A DNA stretch of 11,509 nt, from the NCBI GenBank assembly GCA_041591915.1, contig JBFHRB010000098.1, forward strand, positions 1 to 11,509, written 5' to 3'. Source of the DNA: JBFHRB01 sp041591915. Lineage in GTDB: Bacteria > Actinomycetota > Nitriliruptoria > Nitriliruptorales > Nitriliruptoraceae. Under the pieces are notes generated by a model. That model searched no databases. It was given only the letters and a program-made list of their open reading frames with translations, and was not told the DNA's origin. Both the position numbers and the translations under genes were made by a program. Shown piece after piece: positions 1-5,916 of this stretch (positions are counted from its first letter, which is position 1; every line of letters begins with the position of its first letter).

Positions 1-610
1 CATCCTCGACCGCCCCGGGTTCGCGCGGGGCGGGCGCGTTGACGGCGTTGCTCGCGATGTCGGCCGCCGGCACGAGCTCACGCGCAAGCCGGTCCATGAG
101 CAGCCCATCGCTCCAGCGCTTCTCGGTGTGGTCGTACTCGTACTCGCGCATCACGCCCACCGGCCGGAACCCCACCTTCTCGTAGGCGCGGATCGCCGCA
201 GCGTTGTCGACGCTGGGATCGATCACGAACCGGTGGTGGTCGCGCGCGTCGATGAGGTGGTCGCAGAGCACCGCGATGGCCTCGGGGCCGAGGCCTCGGC
301 CACGAACGTTCGGCCACAGCGCGATGTCGAGGCCGGCGTGGCGATAGTCAGGGTCCGTCTCCTCGTACACCTGGACGAACCCGACGAGGTCACCGTCTCG
401 CTCGATCACCCAGACCAGGATGTCGTCGTCCCGTAGCGCACGGCGCACCTCCGTCTCGTCCATGTCGGGCCACCAGCGCGCGACCTCCGGCGCCGCGAAC
501 ATGGCGACGAGGGCATCGAGGTGGCGGTTGAGGTTGGGAGCCCGCAGCACGACACGCGGGCCCTCGAGCGTGGGGACGGTGGGCCTGGAGCCCTTCTTCG
601 GCTTCGCCAT
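1..610 (-). CDS. GNAT-family N-acetyltransferase, AAC(6')-like (3' end beyond window)
   Basis: This gene encodes an acetyl-CoA-dependent N-acetyltransferase of the GNAT fold; its substrate is not determinable. The frame is open from the ATG at 610 to the window edge, giving 203 residues with no stop. The acetyl-CoA pyrophosphate-binding motif (RGRGLG, residues 103-108) is clear. Around it are EETDPDYRHAGLDIAL (83-98) and the C-terminal NAAAIRAYEKVGFRPVGV (136-153), a pattern typical of the aminoglycoside 6'-acetyltransferase-like branch of GNATs. The start is supported by GGGAGG about seven bases upstream. The domain is complete by about residue 178; the rest is an Ala/Pro-rich tail running off the window. 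It is the last visible gene of the minus-strand run, 50 bp after the JAMM gene. Resemblance to AAC(6') enzymes does not show drug resistance; many such chromosomal proteins modify other amines. Confidence 0.88.
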   Translation of the reverse strand, partial: MAKPKKGSRPTVPTLEGPRVVLRAPNLNRHLDALVAMFAAPEVARWWPDMDETEVRRALRDDDILVWVIERDGDLVGFVQVYEETDPDYRHAGLDIALWPNVRGRGLGPEAIAVLCDHLIDARDHHRFVIDPSVDNAAAIRAYEKVGFRPVGVMREYEYDHTEKRWSDGLLMDRLARELVPAADIASNAVNAPAPREPGAVED

Positions 611-660
611 GGCTCGCCCTCCCGCGTTCCGCCGTCGTCGCGCCGGATCTGTGGCCTTCG

Positions 661-1158
661 CTAGGCCCGGTGCGCCGTCTCGAGGACGTACGCCCCGTCG
701 CCACCGTCCTCGACCACCTCGACGCGCTGCTCGGTGATGACCTCGTCGATGATCGAGAACGCCCGGAGGTCGGGGTGGTCCTTGTCCTGCAGCGTCACGA
801 TGACGTACGTGGCCTCGGGGTACATCGCCAGGCGGACGTCGGTCTGTGACGGGTAGGCCTCGGTGTGGGTGTGCGAGTGGTAGATCGTGAGCTCCCACTC
901 GTGGTCCTCGATCTCGCGCATCGAGCGCAGGAGCTGCCTCGGTTCCATCGAGTAGAAGTAGATCGACGGGACCGGGTTGCCGTCGCGGTCGCGGTCGGCG
1001 GCGTTGGTGATCGGGAAGTGGTGGGTCACGCCCTCGGCGTCGACACCGAGCAGCCCGCAGACCTCGAACGGATCGCCGTCCTCGCCGTCGAAGCCGTGTC
1101 GCGCATGGTCGACGAGTGCGTCCCAGGCGGCGCGGTGGATGCGGTAGACGTCGGCCAA
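661..1158 (-). CDS. Mec-like JAMM/MPN+ zinc metalloprotease (M67 family)
   Basis: This is a predicted zinc isopeptidase of 165 residues. The full JAMM signature is present: Glu32 in FEVCGLLG, then HSH (94-96), seven residues, Ser104, two residues and Asp107. Glu32 is the general base and His94, His96 and Asp107 are the zinc ligands. The string YHSHTHTEAYPSQTDV closely resembles the M. tuberculosis protease Mec, which releases cysteine from the thiocarboxylated sulfur carrier CysO; that function is known for Mec and inferred here. The TTG start is chosen because AGGAG sits seven bases upstream and the domain begins at once. Upstream in-frame sequence is the antisense-like shadow of selD and shows no domain. 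There is no cysO or cysM gene in the window; instead the gene lies 65 bp after selD. It could act on another ubiquitin-like sulfur carrier. Confidence 0.85.
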   Translation of the reverse strand: MADVYRIHRAAWDALVDHARHGFDGEDGDPFEVCGLLGVDAEGVTHHFPITNAADRDRDGNPVPSIYFYSMEPRQLLRSMREIEDHEWELTIYHSHTHTEAYPSQTDVRLAMYPEATYVIVTLQDKDHPDLRAFSIIDEVITEQRVEVVEDGGDGAYVLETAHRA

Positions 1159-1165
1159 GCCGCTG

Positions 1166-1170
1166 CTCCT
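1166..1170 (-). promoter_or_regulatory. Shine-Dalgarno fixing the TTG start of the JAMM gene
   Basis: AGGAG on the minus strand lies seven bases before the TTG at 1158-1156. No ATG or GTG in this frame is close to the start of the JAMM domain, so this site decides the start. Confidence 0.6.
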
Positions 1171-1185
1171 GGAGGTCTCACTCGC

Positions 1186-1203
1186 CGGGCGCCGGCGCGC
1201 CCG
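1186..1203 (-). other. Hairpin between selD and the JAMM gene
   Basis: A perfect 7-bp inverted repeat (CGGGCGC / GCGCCCG) with a 4-base loop lies about 20 bp after the selD stop. No T tract follows, and the next gene starts 28 bp further on. A full terminator is unlikely; an mRNA processing, stability or attenuation role is possible. In such GC-rich DNA a chance hairpin cannot be excluded. Confidence 0.35.
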
Positions 1204-1223
1204 TGCAGCAGGGGCGGACGGTA

Positions 1224-2303
1224 TCAGCGGAGGCGGATGGTCCCGGGGTCGCCGGTGGTGAGCTCGCCGATGATGGCGGCGTCGTGGCCGGAGGCGTCGA
1301 GGCCGGCGAGTGCGTCGTCGGCGTGGCGCGCGTCCATGGCGATGAGCAGTCCCCCTGACGTCTGGGCGTCGGCGAGGATCGTGCGCATCGTGGCGTTGGC
1401 CTTGGCGTAGGCGTCGCGGTCGATCGCGACGAACGGGTCGGTGTCCGCCTCGTTGCGCTTGGTGCCGCCGGGGACGTAGCCCTGACCGACGAGGTCGCGC
1501 ACCTGCGGGAGCAGCGGCACGGCCTCGACGTCGACGTCGGCGGCGAGCCCGCTGGCACGCGCCAGCTCGTGCAGGTGGCCGAGGAGCCCGAAGCCGGTCA
1601 CGTCCGTCGCGGCGCTGGCCCCGCCGAGGAGCGCGACCCGCGCGGCGGCGTCGTTGAGGCGGGTCATCGAGGCGACGGCGGCGGCGTAGGCCTCGTGGTG
1701 GCGGCCTCCCTCGGCGACCATGGTCGGGTCGGTCCGCTTGACCATGGTCGAGATGATCCCGGTGCCGAGTGGCTTGGTGAGCAGGAGCGCCTGGCCGGCC
1801 TCGCCGCCGCTGTTGGTCAACAGCCGGTCCGGGTCGGCCTCGCCCGTGACGCTGAGCCCGTACATCGGCTCGGGGGCATCGACCGTGTGTCCGCCCCCGA
1901 TGACGCAGTGCGCCTCCTCGGCGACCTCGGCGCCGCCCTCGAGCACCTCGCCGAGGAGCTCCCACGGCAGGGTGTCGCGCGGCCAGGCGGCGAGGTTGAG
2001 GGCGAAGAGGGGCTCGCCGCCCATGGCGTACACGTCACTCAGCGCGTTGGCGGCGGCGATGCGCCCCCAGGTGCGGGCGTCGTCGACGATCGGGGTGAAG
2101 AAGTCGACCGTCGCGATGAGGGCGCGGCCGTCTGGCCGACGCCACACGAGGGCGTCGTCGGCTGCGTCGTTGCCCACCAGGAGGTCAGCGTGTGGTGCGG
2201 CGGTCGCGTGGCGCAGGACCTGCGCCAGCTCGGAGGCTCCGAGCTTGCACGCTCAGCCGGCGCCGTGGCTGTACTGGGTGAGACGGCCGGTCTTGGGATC
2301 CAC
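1224..2303 (-). CDS. selD: Selenophosphate synthetase SelD, a selenoprotein with in-frame UGA (Sec17)
   Basis: SelD makes selenophosphate from selenide and ATP, the selenium donor for selenocysteine. From the GTG at 2303 the reading is V-DPKTGRLTQYSHGAG-TGA-ACK, then continues without a break to the TGA stop at 1226-1224 (359 residues counting Sec). The internal TGA (2255-2253) is codon 17 and is followed by Lys20. This aligns without gaps to E. coli SelD, whose SHGAGCGCK carries catalytic Cys17 and Lys20. Other family motifs are intact: GNDAADDA (44-51), ALSDVYAMGG (87-96), GGGHTVDAPEP (136-146), TDVTGFGLLGHL (233-244) and QTSGG (314-318). A bSECIS-like hairpin directly follows the TGA. An ORF caller stopping at TGA would start the gene at the GTG at 2177 and lose the active-site loop. 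An in-frame ATG at 2336 is an alternative start, but the GTG gives E. coli-like numbering; neither has a strong SD. Sec at this site is known in many SelD proteins. Confidence 0.95.
2222..2250 (-). promoter_or_regulatory. Bacterial SECIS-like hairpin after the selD UGA
   Basis: On the minus strand, right after the TGA at 2255-2253, the transcript can form a perfect 8-bp upper stem (AGCUCGGA with UCCGAGCU, 2245-2238 with 2234-2227) closed by a GCC loop (2237-2235). Below an A-G mismatch (2246/2226) four more pairs form (2250-2247 with 2225-2222, one of them U-G). The loop starts with G and lies 15 bases after the UGA. Bacterial SECIS elements lie within the coding sequence just 3' of UGA and need a G at the start of the apical loop, which SelB reads. 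The geometry fits, near the short end of the usual spacing. Folding energy was not computed. Confidence 0.8.
2253..2255 (-). other. Selenocysteine codon (UGA) of selD
   Basis: The in-frame TGA replaces the catalytic cysteine codon of SelD at position 17. Both flanks are conserved SelD sequence (SHGAG before, ACK after) in one unbroken frame, so recoding to Sec is far more likely than a nonsense mutation. Confidence 0.92.
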
Positions 2304-2382
2304 GCTGCCGAGCGTAGGGCGCCGGCAGCGCGGCATTGGTCGCGCGCGATGGGCCGTTGGTCGAACCGGGGGTCCGGCCGGG

Positions 2383-3171
2383 CTACTCGCCGGCGAGCTT
2401 CTTGCGTGGACCGGGGATGAACGCGTTGGTGCGGGCGACGTACTCGTCGTAGCCCTCGCGCTTGCTCTTGCCCATCACCTTGTCGGTCATCGCGACCCCG
2501 CTGACCTTGACGATGAAGAGCGTCATCACCGCGGACCCGATGGCGGCCCACCATGCACCGGTCGCAAGGGCGATCAGGAAGTAGCCCCACCACACGGTCG
2601 TGTCGCCGAAGTAGTTGGGATGCCGCGTGTAGCGCCAGAGCCCGCGGTCCATCACCTTGCCCTTGTTGGCGGGGTCGGCCAGGAAGCGCGTGAGCTGCCA
2701 GTCGCCGACGGCCTCGAAGTAGAAGCCCACGGCCCAGACGGCGACGCCGGCGTAGTCGAGCCAGGTGAGCCCAGCGGGGTCGAGCCGGGTTGCCACCGCG
2801 AGGAGCGGGAGCGAGATGACCCAGGCCAGGGCGCCCTGGAACCAGAAGATCGTGAAGAGGCTGCGGATCGGGAACGAGTCTGGTCGCTTGCGGCGCATGG
2901 CCGCGTAGCGCTTGTCCTCGCCGTGGCCCCAGTTGCGCCACGTGATGTACCCGCTGAGGCGCACACCCCAGATCGTGACGAGGACGGCGACGAGGAGGCC
3001 CCTGCCCCGGTCACCCTCTCCGACGAGGAAGTACGTCCACGCGTAGACCACGAACGCCATGCCCCAGACGCGGTCGACGAGGCTCACGTCCTTCTGCACG
3101 AGGCTCGCGACCCACACGGCGGTCATCATCGCCAGGGTGGCCGCGAGGCCGATCAGCGCGGTGGTCAGCAC
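2383..3171 (-). CDS. DUF1295 family membrane protein (steroid 5-alpha-reductase-like fold)
   Basis: This is a polytopic membrane protein of 262 residues with about six or seven hydrophobic segments (roughly 3-24, 35-50, 58-75, 106-128, 137-156, 190-222). The C-terminal third carries GLWRYTRHPNYFGD (177-190), the conserved block shared by DUF1295 proteins, sterol reductases and isoprenylcysteine methyltransferase-like proteins, where it takes part in cofactor binding. The reaction and substrate are unknown; a reductase acting on a lipid or steroid-like molecule is the usual guess. The GTG start is supported by GAGGAG six bases upstream. The conserved QKDVSLVDRVWG (26-37) near the N terminus is also typical of DUF1295. 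It is the first gene of the minus-strand run and sits 79 bp before selD. A functional link with selenium metabolism is not evident. Confidence 0.87.
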   Translation of the reverse strand: MLTTALIGLAATLAMMTAVWVASLVQKDVSLVDRVWGMAFVVYAWTYFLVGEGDRGRGLLVAVLVTIWGVRLSGYITWRNWGHGEDKRYAAMRRKRPDSFPIRSLFTIFWFQGALAWVISLPLLAVATRLDPAGLTWLDYAGVAVWAVGFYFEAVGDWQLTRFLADPANKGKVMDRGLWRYTRHPNYFGDTTVWWGYFLIALATGAWWAAIGSAVMTLFIVKVSGVAMTDKVMGKSKREGYDEYVARTNAFIPGPRKKLAGE

Positions 3172-3296
3172 GTACGGCTCCTCGTGTGGCGGATCCGGGC
3201 TCGTGGTGGCCGGGGGCCGAGCGCGTGTCGAAGCAGTTCGGTGCCAACCCTACGTCGGACCGCCGCCGCTGCACGGCCGCGAGCGCTGGGAGCGGG

Positions 3297-3489
3297 TCAC
3301 TCGGGCGGCAGCACGAAGGCGCACAGCGGCCCCGGGGCGAGGTCCAGGCGCAACAGGGCGAGGTCGGTCAGGGCCGCGACGACGACGGACGCGTCGATGA
3401 CCACGGCCACCTCAGCGCCGCTCGTCGTCGTCCCGGTCGCGGAGCTCGAGCAGCTGCTCGCGCGTGAGCGTGGATCCCGCACGCTCCAC
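3297..3489 (-). pseudogene. Remnant of a PIN-toxin (VapC-type) antitoxin-toxin pair
   Basis: Two short frames lie one after the other. The first (3489-3412) ends in TLTREQLLELRDRDDDERR, a charged helix like the C-terminal tail of a small antitoxin. The second starts at the GTG at 3410, one base after the first stop, and reads VAVVIDASVVVAAL, a near-perfect N terminus of a PIN-domain toxin including its first acidic residue (Asp6). It then loses resemblance and stops after 37 residues at 3297, where a PIN domain needs about 130. No later PIN acidic motifs are seen in any minus frame up to 3172. The near-overlap of the two frames mimics vapBC operons. This suggests a decayed or internally deleted module. 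The alternative is a chance match of a short hydrophobic strand. The rest of the 3172-3611 gap shows no gene. Confidence 0.4.
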
Positions 3490-3540
3490 GCGTCGTCGAA
3501 CTCGGCTGGATGTGGCAGCCCAGCCTGTGGACAGCACCAG

Positions 3541-3583
3541 CTCGGCCGGGGAACGCCGATGCCCCGGCCGAGTGGCCGGGGCA
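3541..3583 (-). terminator. Inverted-repeat cluster after the class II aldolase gene
   Basis: TGCCCCGGCC and GGCCGGGGCA (3560-3569 and 3574-3583) form a perfect 10-bp stem with a 4-base loop, 28 bp past the aldolase stop on the minus strand. A second arm, CTCGGCCGGGG (3541-3551), can pair instead with CCCCGGCCGAG (3562-3572), so two exclusive hairpins are possible. No T tract follows, so intrinsic termination of the standard type is not certain; U-less hairpin terminators have been proposed in actinobacteria. Confidence 0.5.
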
Positions 3584-3611
3584 CCGATGTCGGTACGCGC
3601 GTCGGGCGACG

Positions 3612-4400
3612 TCAGCCGAGGAGGTCCGGCTGCTCGCCGACGATGCGGTCGTAGAGGTTCTGGAAGCTGAGCCACCCGACGAAGTCGCTGCCGACCTGGT
3701 CGCGGGTCTTGGCTGCCTGCTCGGGGTCGATCTCGACGACGGTGCCGGCGGCCTCGGCGACGAGCTGGACCTGGCAGCTGCGCTCCATGGTGATGAACCA
3801 CCAGGCGGCCGCATCGACCGAGCCACCGACCGTCAGCAGGCCGTGGTTGCGCAGGATGCAGGCCTTGTAGTTCTCGAGCGCGGCGGCGATGCGCTTGGAC
3901 TCCTCGAGCTCGAGGACGACGCCGGTGTAGTCGTCGAAGAGGCCGTGGTCCTCGTAGAACGCGCAGACGTCCTGCGTGAGCGGCTTGAGCTTCTGGCCGA
4001 GCGTCGAGAAGGCGCGCCCGTAGGTGGAGTGGGTGTGCGCCGCGGCGACGACGTCGGGGCGGTTCGCGTGGATCTGGCTGTGGATCGCGAACGCGGCCGC
4101 GTTGACCGGGTACTCACCGTGGACGACCTCGCCCTGGTGGTTGACCAGGATCATGTCGCTGGCCTTGATCTGGCCGAAGTGGACGCCGAACGGGTTCACC
4201 CAGAAGAGGTCGGTCCACTCGGGGTCGCGCGCCGTGACGTGGCCTGCGACGCCCTCGTCGAAGCCGAACTTCGAGAAGAGCCGGAAGGTCGCGGCGAGGC
4301 GCTCCTTGAGGTGCTGGCGCTCGTCCTCGACGGAGTCGAACGTCGGCGGGATCCGGTACTTGAGCTTGCTGGGGTCGACCGCGGTGGGCGCTTCGGCCAT
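3612..4400 (-). CDS. Class II aldolase/adducin family protein
   Basis: This is a cytoplasmic zinc protein of 262 residues with the class II aldolase/adducin fold, related to L-fuculose-phosphate aldolase and ribulose-5-phosphate 4-epimerase. The zinc ligands are visible: His122 and His124 in AHTHSTYGRA and His186 in RNHGLLTVGG. The block VNAAAFAIHSQIHANRPDV (99-117) is typical of the adducin-like branch. Where fuculose aldolase has its catalytic Glu in a PSSE-type motif, this protein shows no obvious Glu, so aldol cleavage cannot be assumed and the substrate is unknown. The ATG start has GGAGG seven bases upstream. The gene stands alone, divergent from the uracil-DNA glycosylase across a 253-bp gap, and is followed by a strong inverted repeat. 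A weak -10-like TACAGT lies at 4472-4467 without a convincing -35 box. Confidence 0.88.
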   Translation of the reverse strand: MAEAPTAVDPSKLKYRIPPTFDSVEDERQHLKERLAATFRLFSKFGFDEGVAGHVTARDPEWTDLFWVNPFGVHFGQIKASDMILVNHQGEVVHGEYPVNAAAFAIHSQIHANRPDVVAAAHTHSTYGRAFSTLGQKLKPLTQDVCAFYEDHGLFDDYTGVVLELEESKRIAAALENYKACILRNHGLLTVGGSVDAAAWWFITMERSCQVQLVAEAAGTVVEIDPEQAAKTRDQVGSDFVGWLSFQNLYDRIVGEQPDLLG

Positions 4401-4653
4401 GGGGATGCCTCCGAGAGTGAGCTGCGGGTTGCGAGTTCGGCGGATGTGCCGGAGGGGCTACACCTCACTGTACGACGTCGGCCGCGGCGGTTCCTGCCGA
4501 AGCGCGCTCCGCGAAGCGGGCGTCCGTGGCGTTCCGGGCGCCGTCGGGGAGCCGCGACGCGACGACCTACCTTCAGGCCCCGATTCGATCCGAGCGCGGA
4601 GGTCGCGGGGCGTGGGTGGTGACGTGCGGGGGCCGCGGCGTGCCTACCGGTCC

Positions 4654-5319
4654 ATGACGTCGCTCGAGCGTGACCTGACCCGATGCGTCGCCTGCCCCCG
4701 GCTGGTCGAGTGGCGCGAGGAGGTCGCCGAGACCAAGCGCGCCGCCTACGCGGACGACGACTACTGGGGCCGGCCCGTCCCCGGCTTCGGCGACCCGGAC
4801 GCCCGGCTGCTCGTGCTCGGCCTCGCCCCCGCCGCGCACGGCGCGAACCGCACGGGGCGCATGTTCACCGGCGACCGCTCCGGCGACTGGCTGTACGCCG
4901 CGCTGCACCGCGCGGGAGTCGCGAACCAGCCGACCTCGGTCGCGAAGGACGACGGCCTCGCGCTGACCGACTGCTGGGTCACCTCACCCGTGAAGTGCGC
5001 TCCCCCGGCGAACAAGCCGACCGGCGAGGAGCGCAACAACTGCGCCCCGTGGCTCGAGGCGGAGCTCGCGATCGTGCCGGCGGAGGTCGTGATCGCGCTC
5101 GGTGGCATCGCGTGGAACGCGGCACTCGGGCACTGGGGCTGGGAGGGCCGCAAGCCGAGGTTCGGGCACGGCGCGGAGTACGTGCTGCCCGACGGGCGGG
5201 TCCTGCTCGGCTGCTACCACGTCAGCCAGCAGAACACGTTCACGGGGCGGCTCACCGTGGAGATGCTCGATGCCGTGTTCGTCCGCGCACGTACGTTGTT
5301 GGCCGCCACGGGCCGCTAG
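4654..5319 (+). CDS. Type 5 uracil-DNA glycosylase (UdgB family), 4Fe-4S
   Basis: This enzyme removes uracil and other deaminated bases from DNA in base excision repair. The 221-residue protein matches the Thermus UDGb family along its length: RCVACPRLVEWREEV (10-24), PVPGFGDPDARLLVLGLAPAAHGANRTGR (41-69), VKCAPPANKPT (113-123) and CYHVSQQNTFTGRLT (187-201). Cys11, Cys14, Cys115 and Cys130 are the likely 4Fe-4S ligands. Motif A has Ala-Pro-Ala-Ala-His instead of the Asp of classical UDGs, as expected for family 5, and His189 lies in the leucine-loop motif. I chose the ATG at 4654 because it gives the same N-terminal length as the Thermus enzyme, but it lacks an SD. An in-frame GTG at 4612 has GGAGG nine bases upstream and would add 14 residues. 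High-GC genomes, prone to cytosine deamination, commonly carry this enzyme. Confidence 0.93.
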   Translation: MTSLERDLTRCVACPRLVEWREEVAETKRAAYADDDYWGRPVPGFGDPDARLLVLGLAPAAHGANRTGRMFTGDRSGDWLYAALHRAGVANQPTSVAKDDGLALTDCWVTSPVKCAPPANKPTGEERNNCAPWLEAELAIVPAEVVIALGGIAWNAALGHWGWEGRKPRFGHGAEYVLPDGRVLLGCYHVSQQNTFTGRLTVEMLDAVFVRARTLLAATGR

Positions 5320-5326
5320 GCGGCCA
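5300..5326 (+). terminator. Hairpin over the stop codon of the uracil-DNA glycosylase gene
   Basis: TGGCCGCC (5300-5307) pairs perfectly with GGCGGCCA (5319-5326); an inner alternative pairs GGCCGC with GCGGCC around the TAG. It lies between convergent genes (the next gene ends at 5396). No T tract follows. A second 7-bp hairpin (CGCGTCG / CGACGCG, 5360-5378) lies in the same gap and could serve the opposite strand. Confidence 0.4.
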
Positions 5327-5395
5327 GCTCGCCGGGAGGTCGGGGGCGGCGGACGAGGACGCGTCGCGGCACGACGCGCGCGCGACACGGGTTGA

Positions 5396-5767
5396 TCAGG
5401 TCAGCAGCGCCAGCCCGACGGGGATGAGGCCCACCAGGAGCCCGGCAGCGCCCGCCTTCCACCAGGCCAGGCCCTGGCGGAGTGTCCACGACGCCCACTT
5501 CAGCCAGAGCGTCAGCGTCAGGCCGGAGATGCCGGCGTACAGCAGACCTCGCGGCCACGACGCCTCGAGGCAGACGTCGAACTGACAGCCGCCGGCGAAG
5601 GCGTGGGCGGACAGCATGAAGGAGAAGAGACCGAAGTAGAAGCCGAGCACCGTCCCCACGGTCCAGAATGCGAGGCGGCCGAGCACCCCGAGGATCCGCG
5701 CCGACCGTGGCACCCCGCCCTCCGGGAGCGTGGCCGCCGCTGGCTTCGCCTGGTCCTCGCCCGACAC
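5396..5767 (-). CDS. Hypothetical small membrane protein, three predicted helices
   Basis: I do not recognise this 123-residue protein. It has a polar N terminus (1-30) and three hydrophobic segments (about 32-54, 74-94 and 103-122). Two cysteines, Cys61 and Cys66 in GGCQFDVC, lie in the loop between helices 1 and 2 and could form a disulfide if that loop is outside the cell. The loop also holds the aromatic-rich region that follows. The GTG start is supported by a GAGGGGGG run five bases upstream, and coding-type third-position GC supports a real gene. It is convergent with the uracil-DNA glycosylase gene and divergent from the glutamine amidotransferase gene, so it is probably a single transcription unit. 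Its function is unknown. Confidence 0.65.
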   Translation of the reverse strand: MSGEDQAKPAAATLPEGGVPRSARILGVLGRLAFWTVGTVLGFYFGLFSFMLSAHAFAGGCQFDVCLEASWPRGLLYAGISGLTLTLWLKWASWTLRQGLAWWKAGAAGLLVGLIPVGLALLT

Positions 5768-5793
5768 GTCTGCCCCCCTCGGCGTCCCCTTGG

Positions 5794-5822
5794 ATAGTGC
5801 CGACGAGGACGCCTCGTGTCGA
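5794..5822 (-). promoter_or_regulatory. Possible promoter of the small membrane protein gene
   Basis: On the minus strand TCGACA (5822-5817, five of six to the -35 consensus) is followed after 17 bases by CACTAT (5799-5794, three of six to the -10 consensus), about 27 bp before the GTG start. The -10 box is weak. Confidence 0.3.
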
Positions 5823-5916
5823 TGGGCTCGGACACACCGTCCTCGCCGGCGACCTCTCGTTCAGATCGGCGCTCCGATGGCGTCCGCGAGGGTCCGCCCC
5901 GTACGCTTCCCGACCC

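Noticed and set aside
1..610. Aminoglycoside resistance gene
   Set aside because: The protein has the AAC(6')-like GNAT pattern, but this family includes many housekeeping acetyltransferases, and no mobile-element context or resistance neighbours are seen.
1224..2177. selD as a 317-residue gene starting at the GTG at 2177
   Set aside because: That form lacks the catalytic loop and the SHGAG...CK region, which are present immediately upstream in the same frame across the Sec TGA.
2253..2255. The TGA as a nonsense mutation making selD a pseudogene
   Set aside because: The codon falls exactly on the known Cys/Sec position, the rest of the gene is intact, and a SECIS-like hairpin follows. A random mutation would be an unlikely coincidence.
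1720..3654. A 644-codon open frame on the plus strand
   Set aside because: It runs antisense to selD and the DUF1295 gene, whose products have clear family motifs. Its product is low-complexity Arg/Pro/Gly/Ala sequence with no domain, as expected for a GC-rich shadow frame.
4401..4653. Regulatory RNA or clear promoter in the aldolase-UDG gap
   Set aside because: Only a weak TACAGT box and short chance palindromes are seen. No aptamer-like conserved pattern or -35/-10 pair with good spacing was found.
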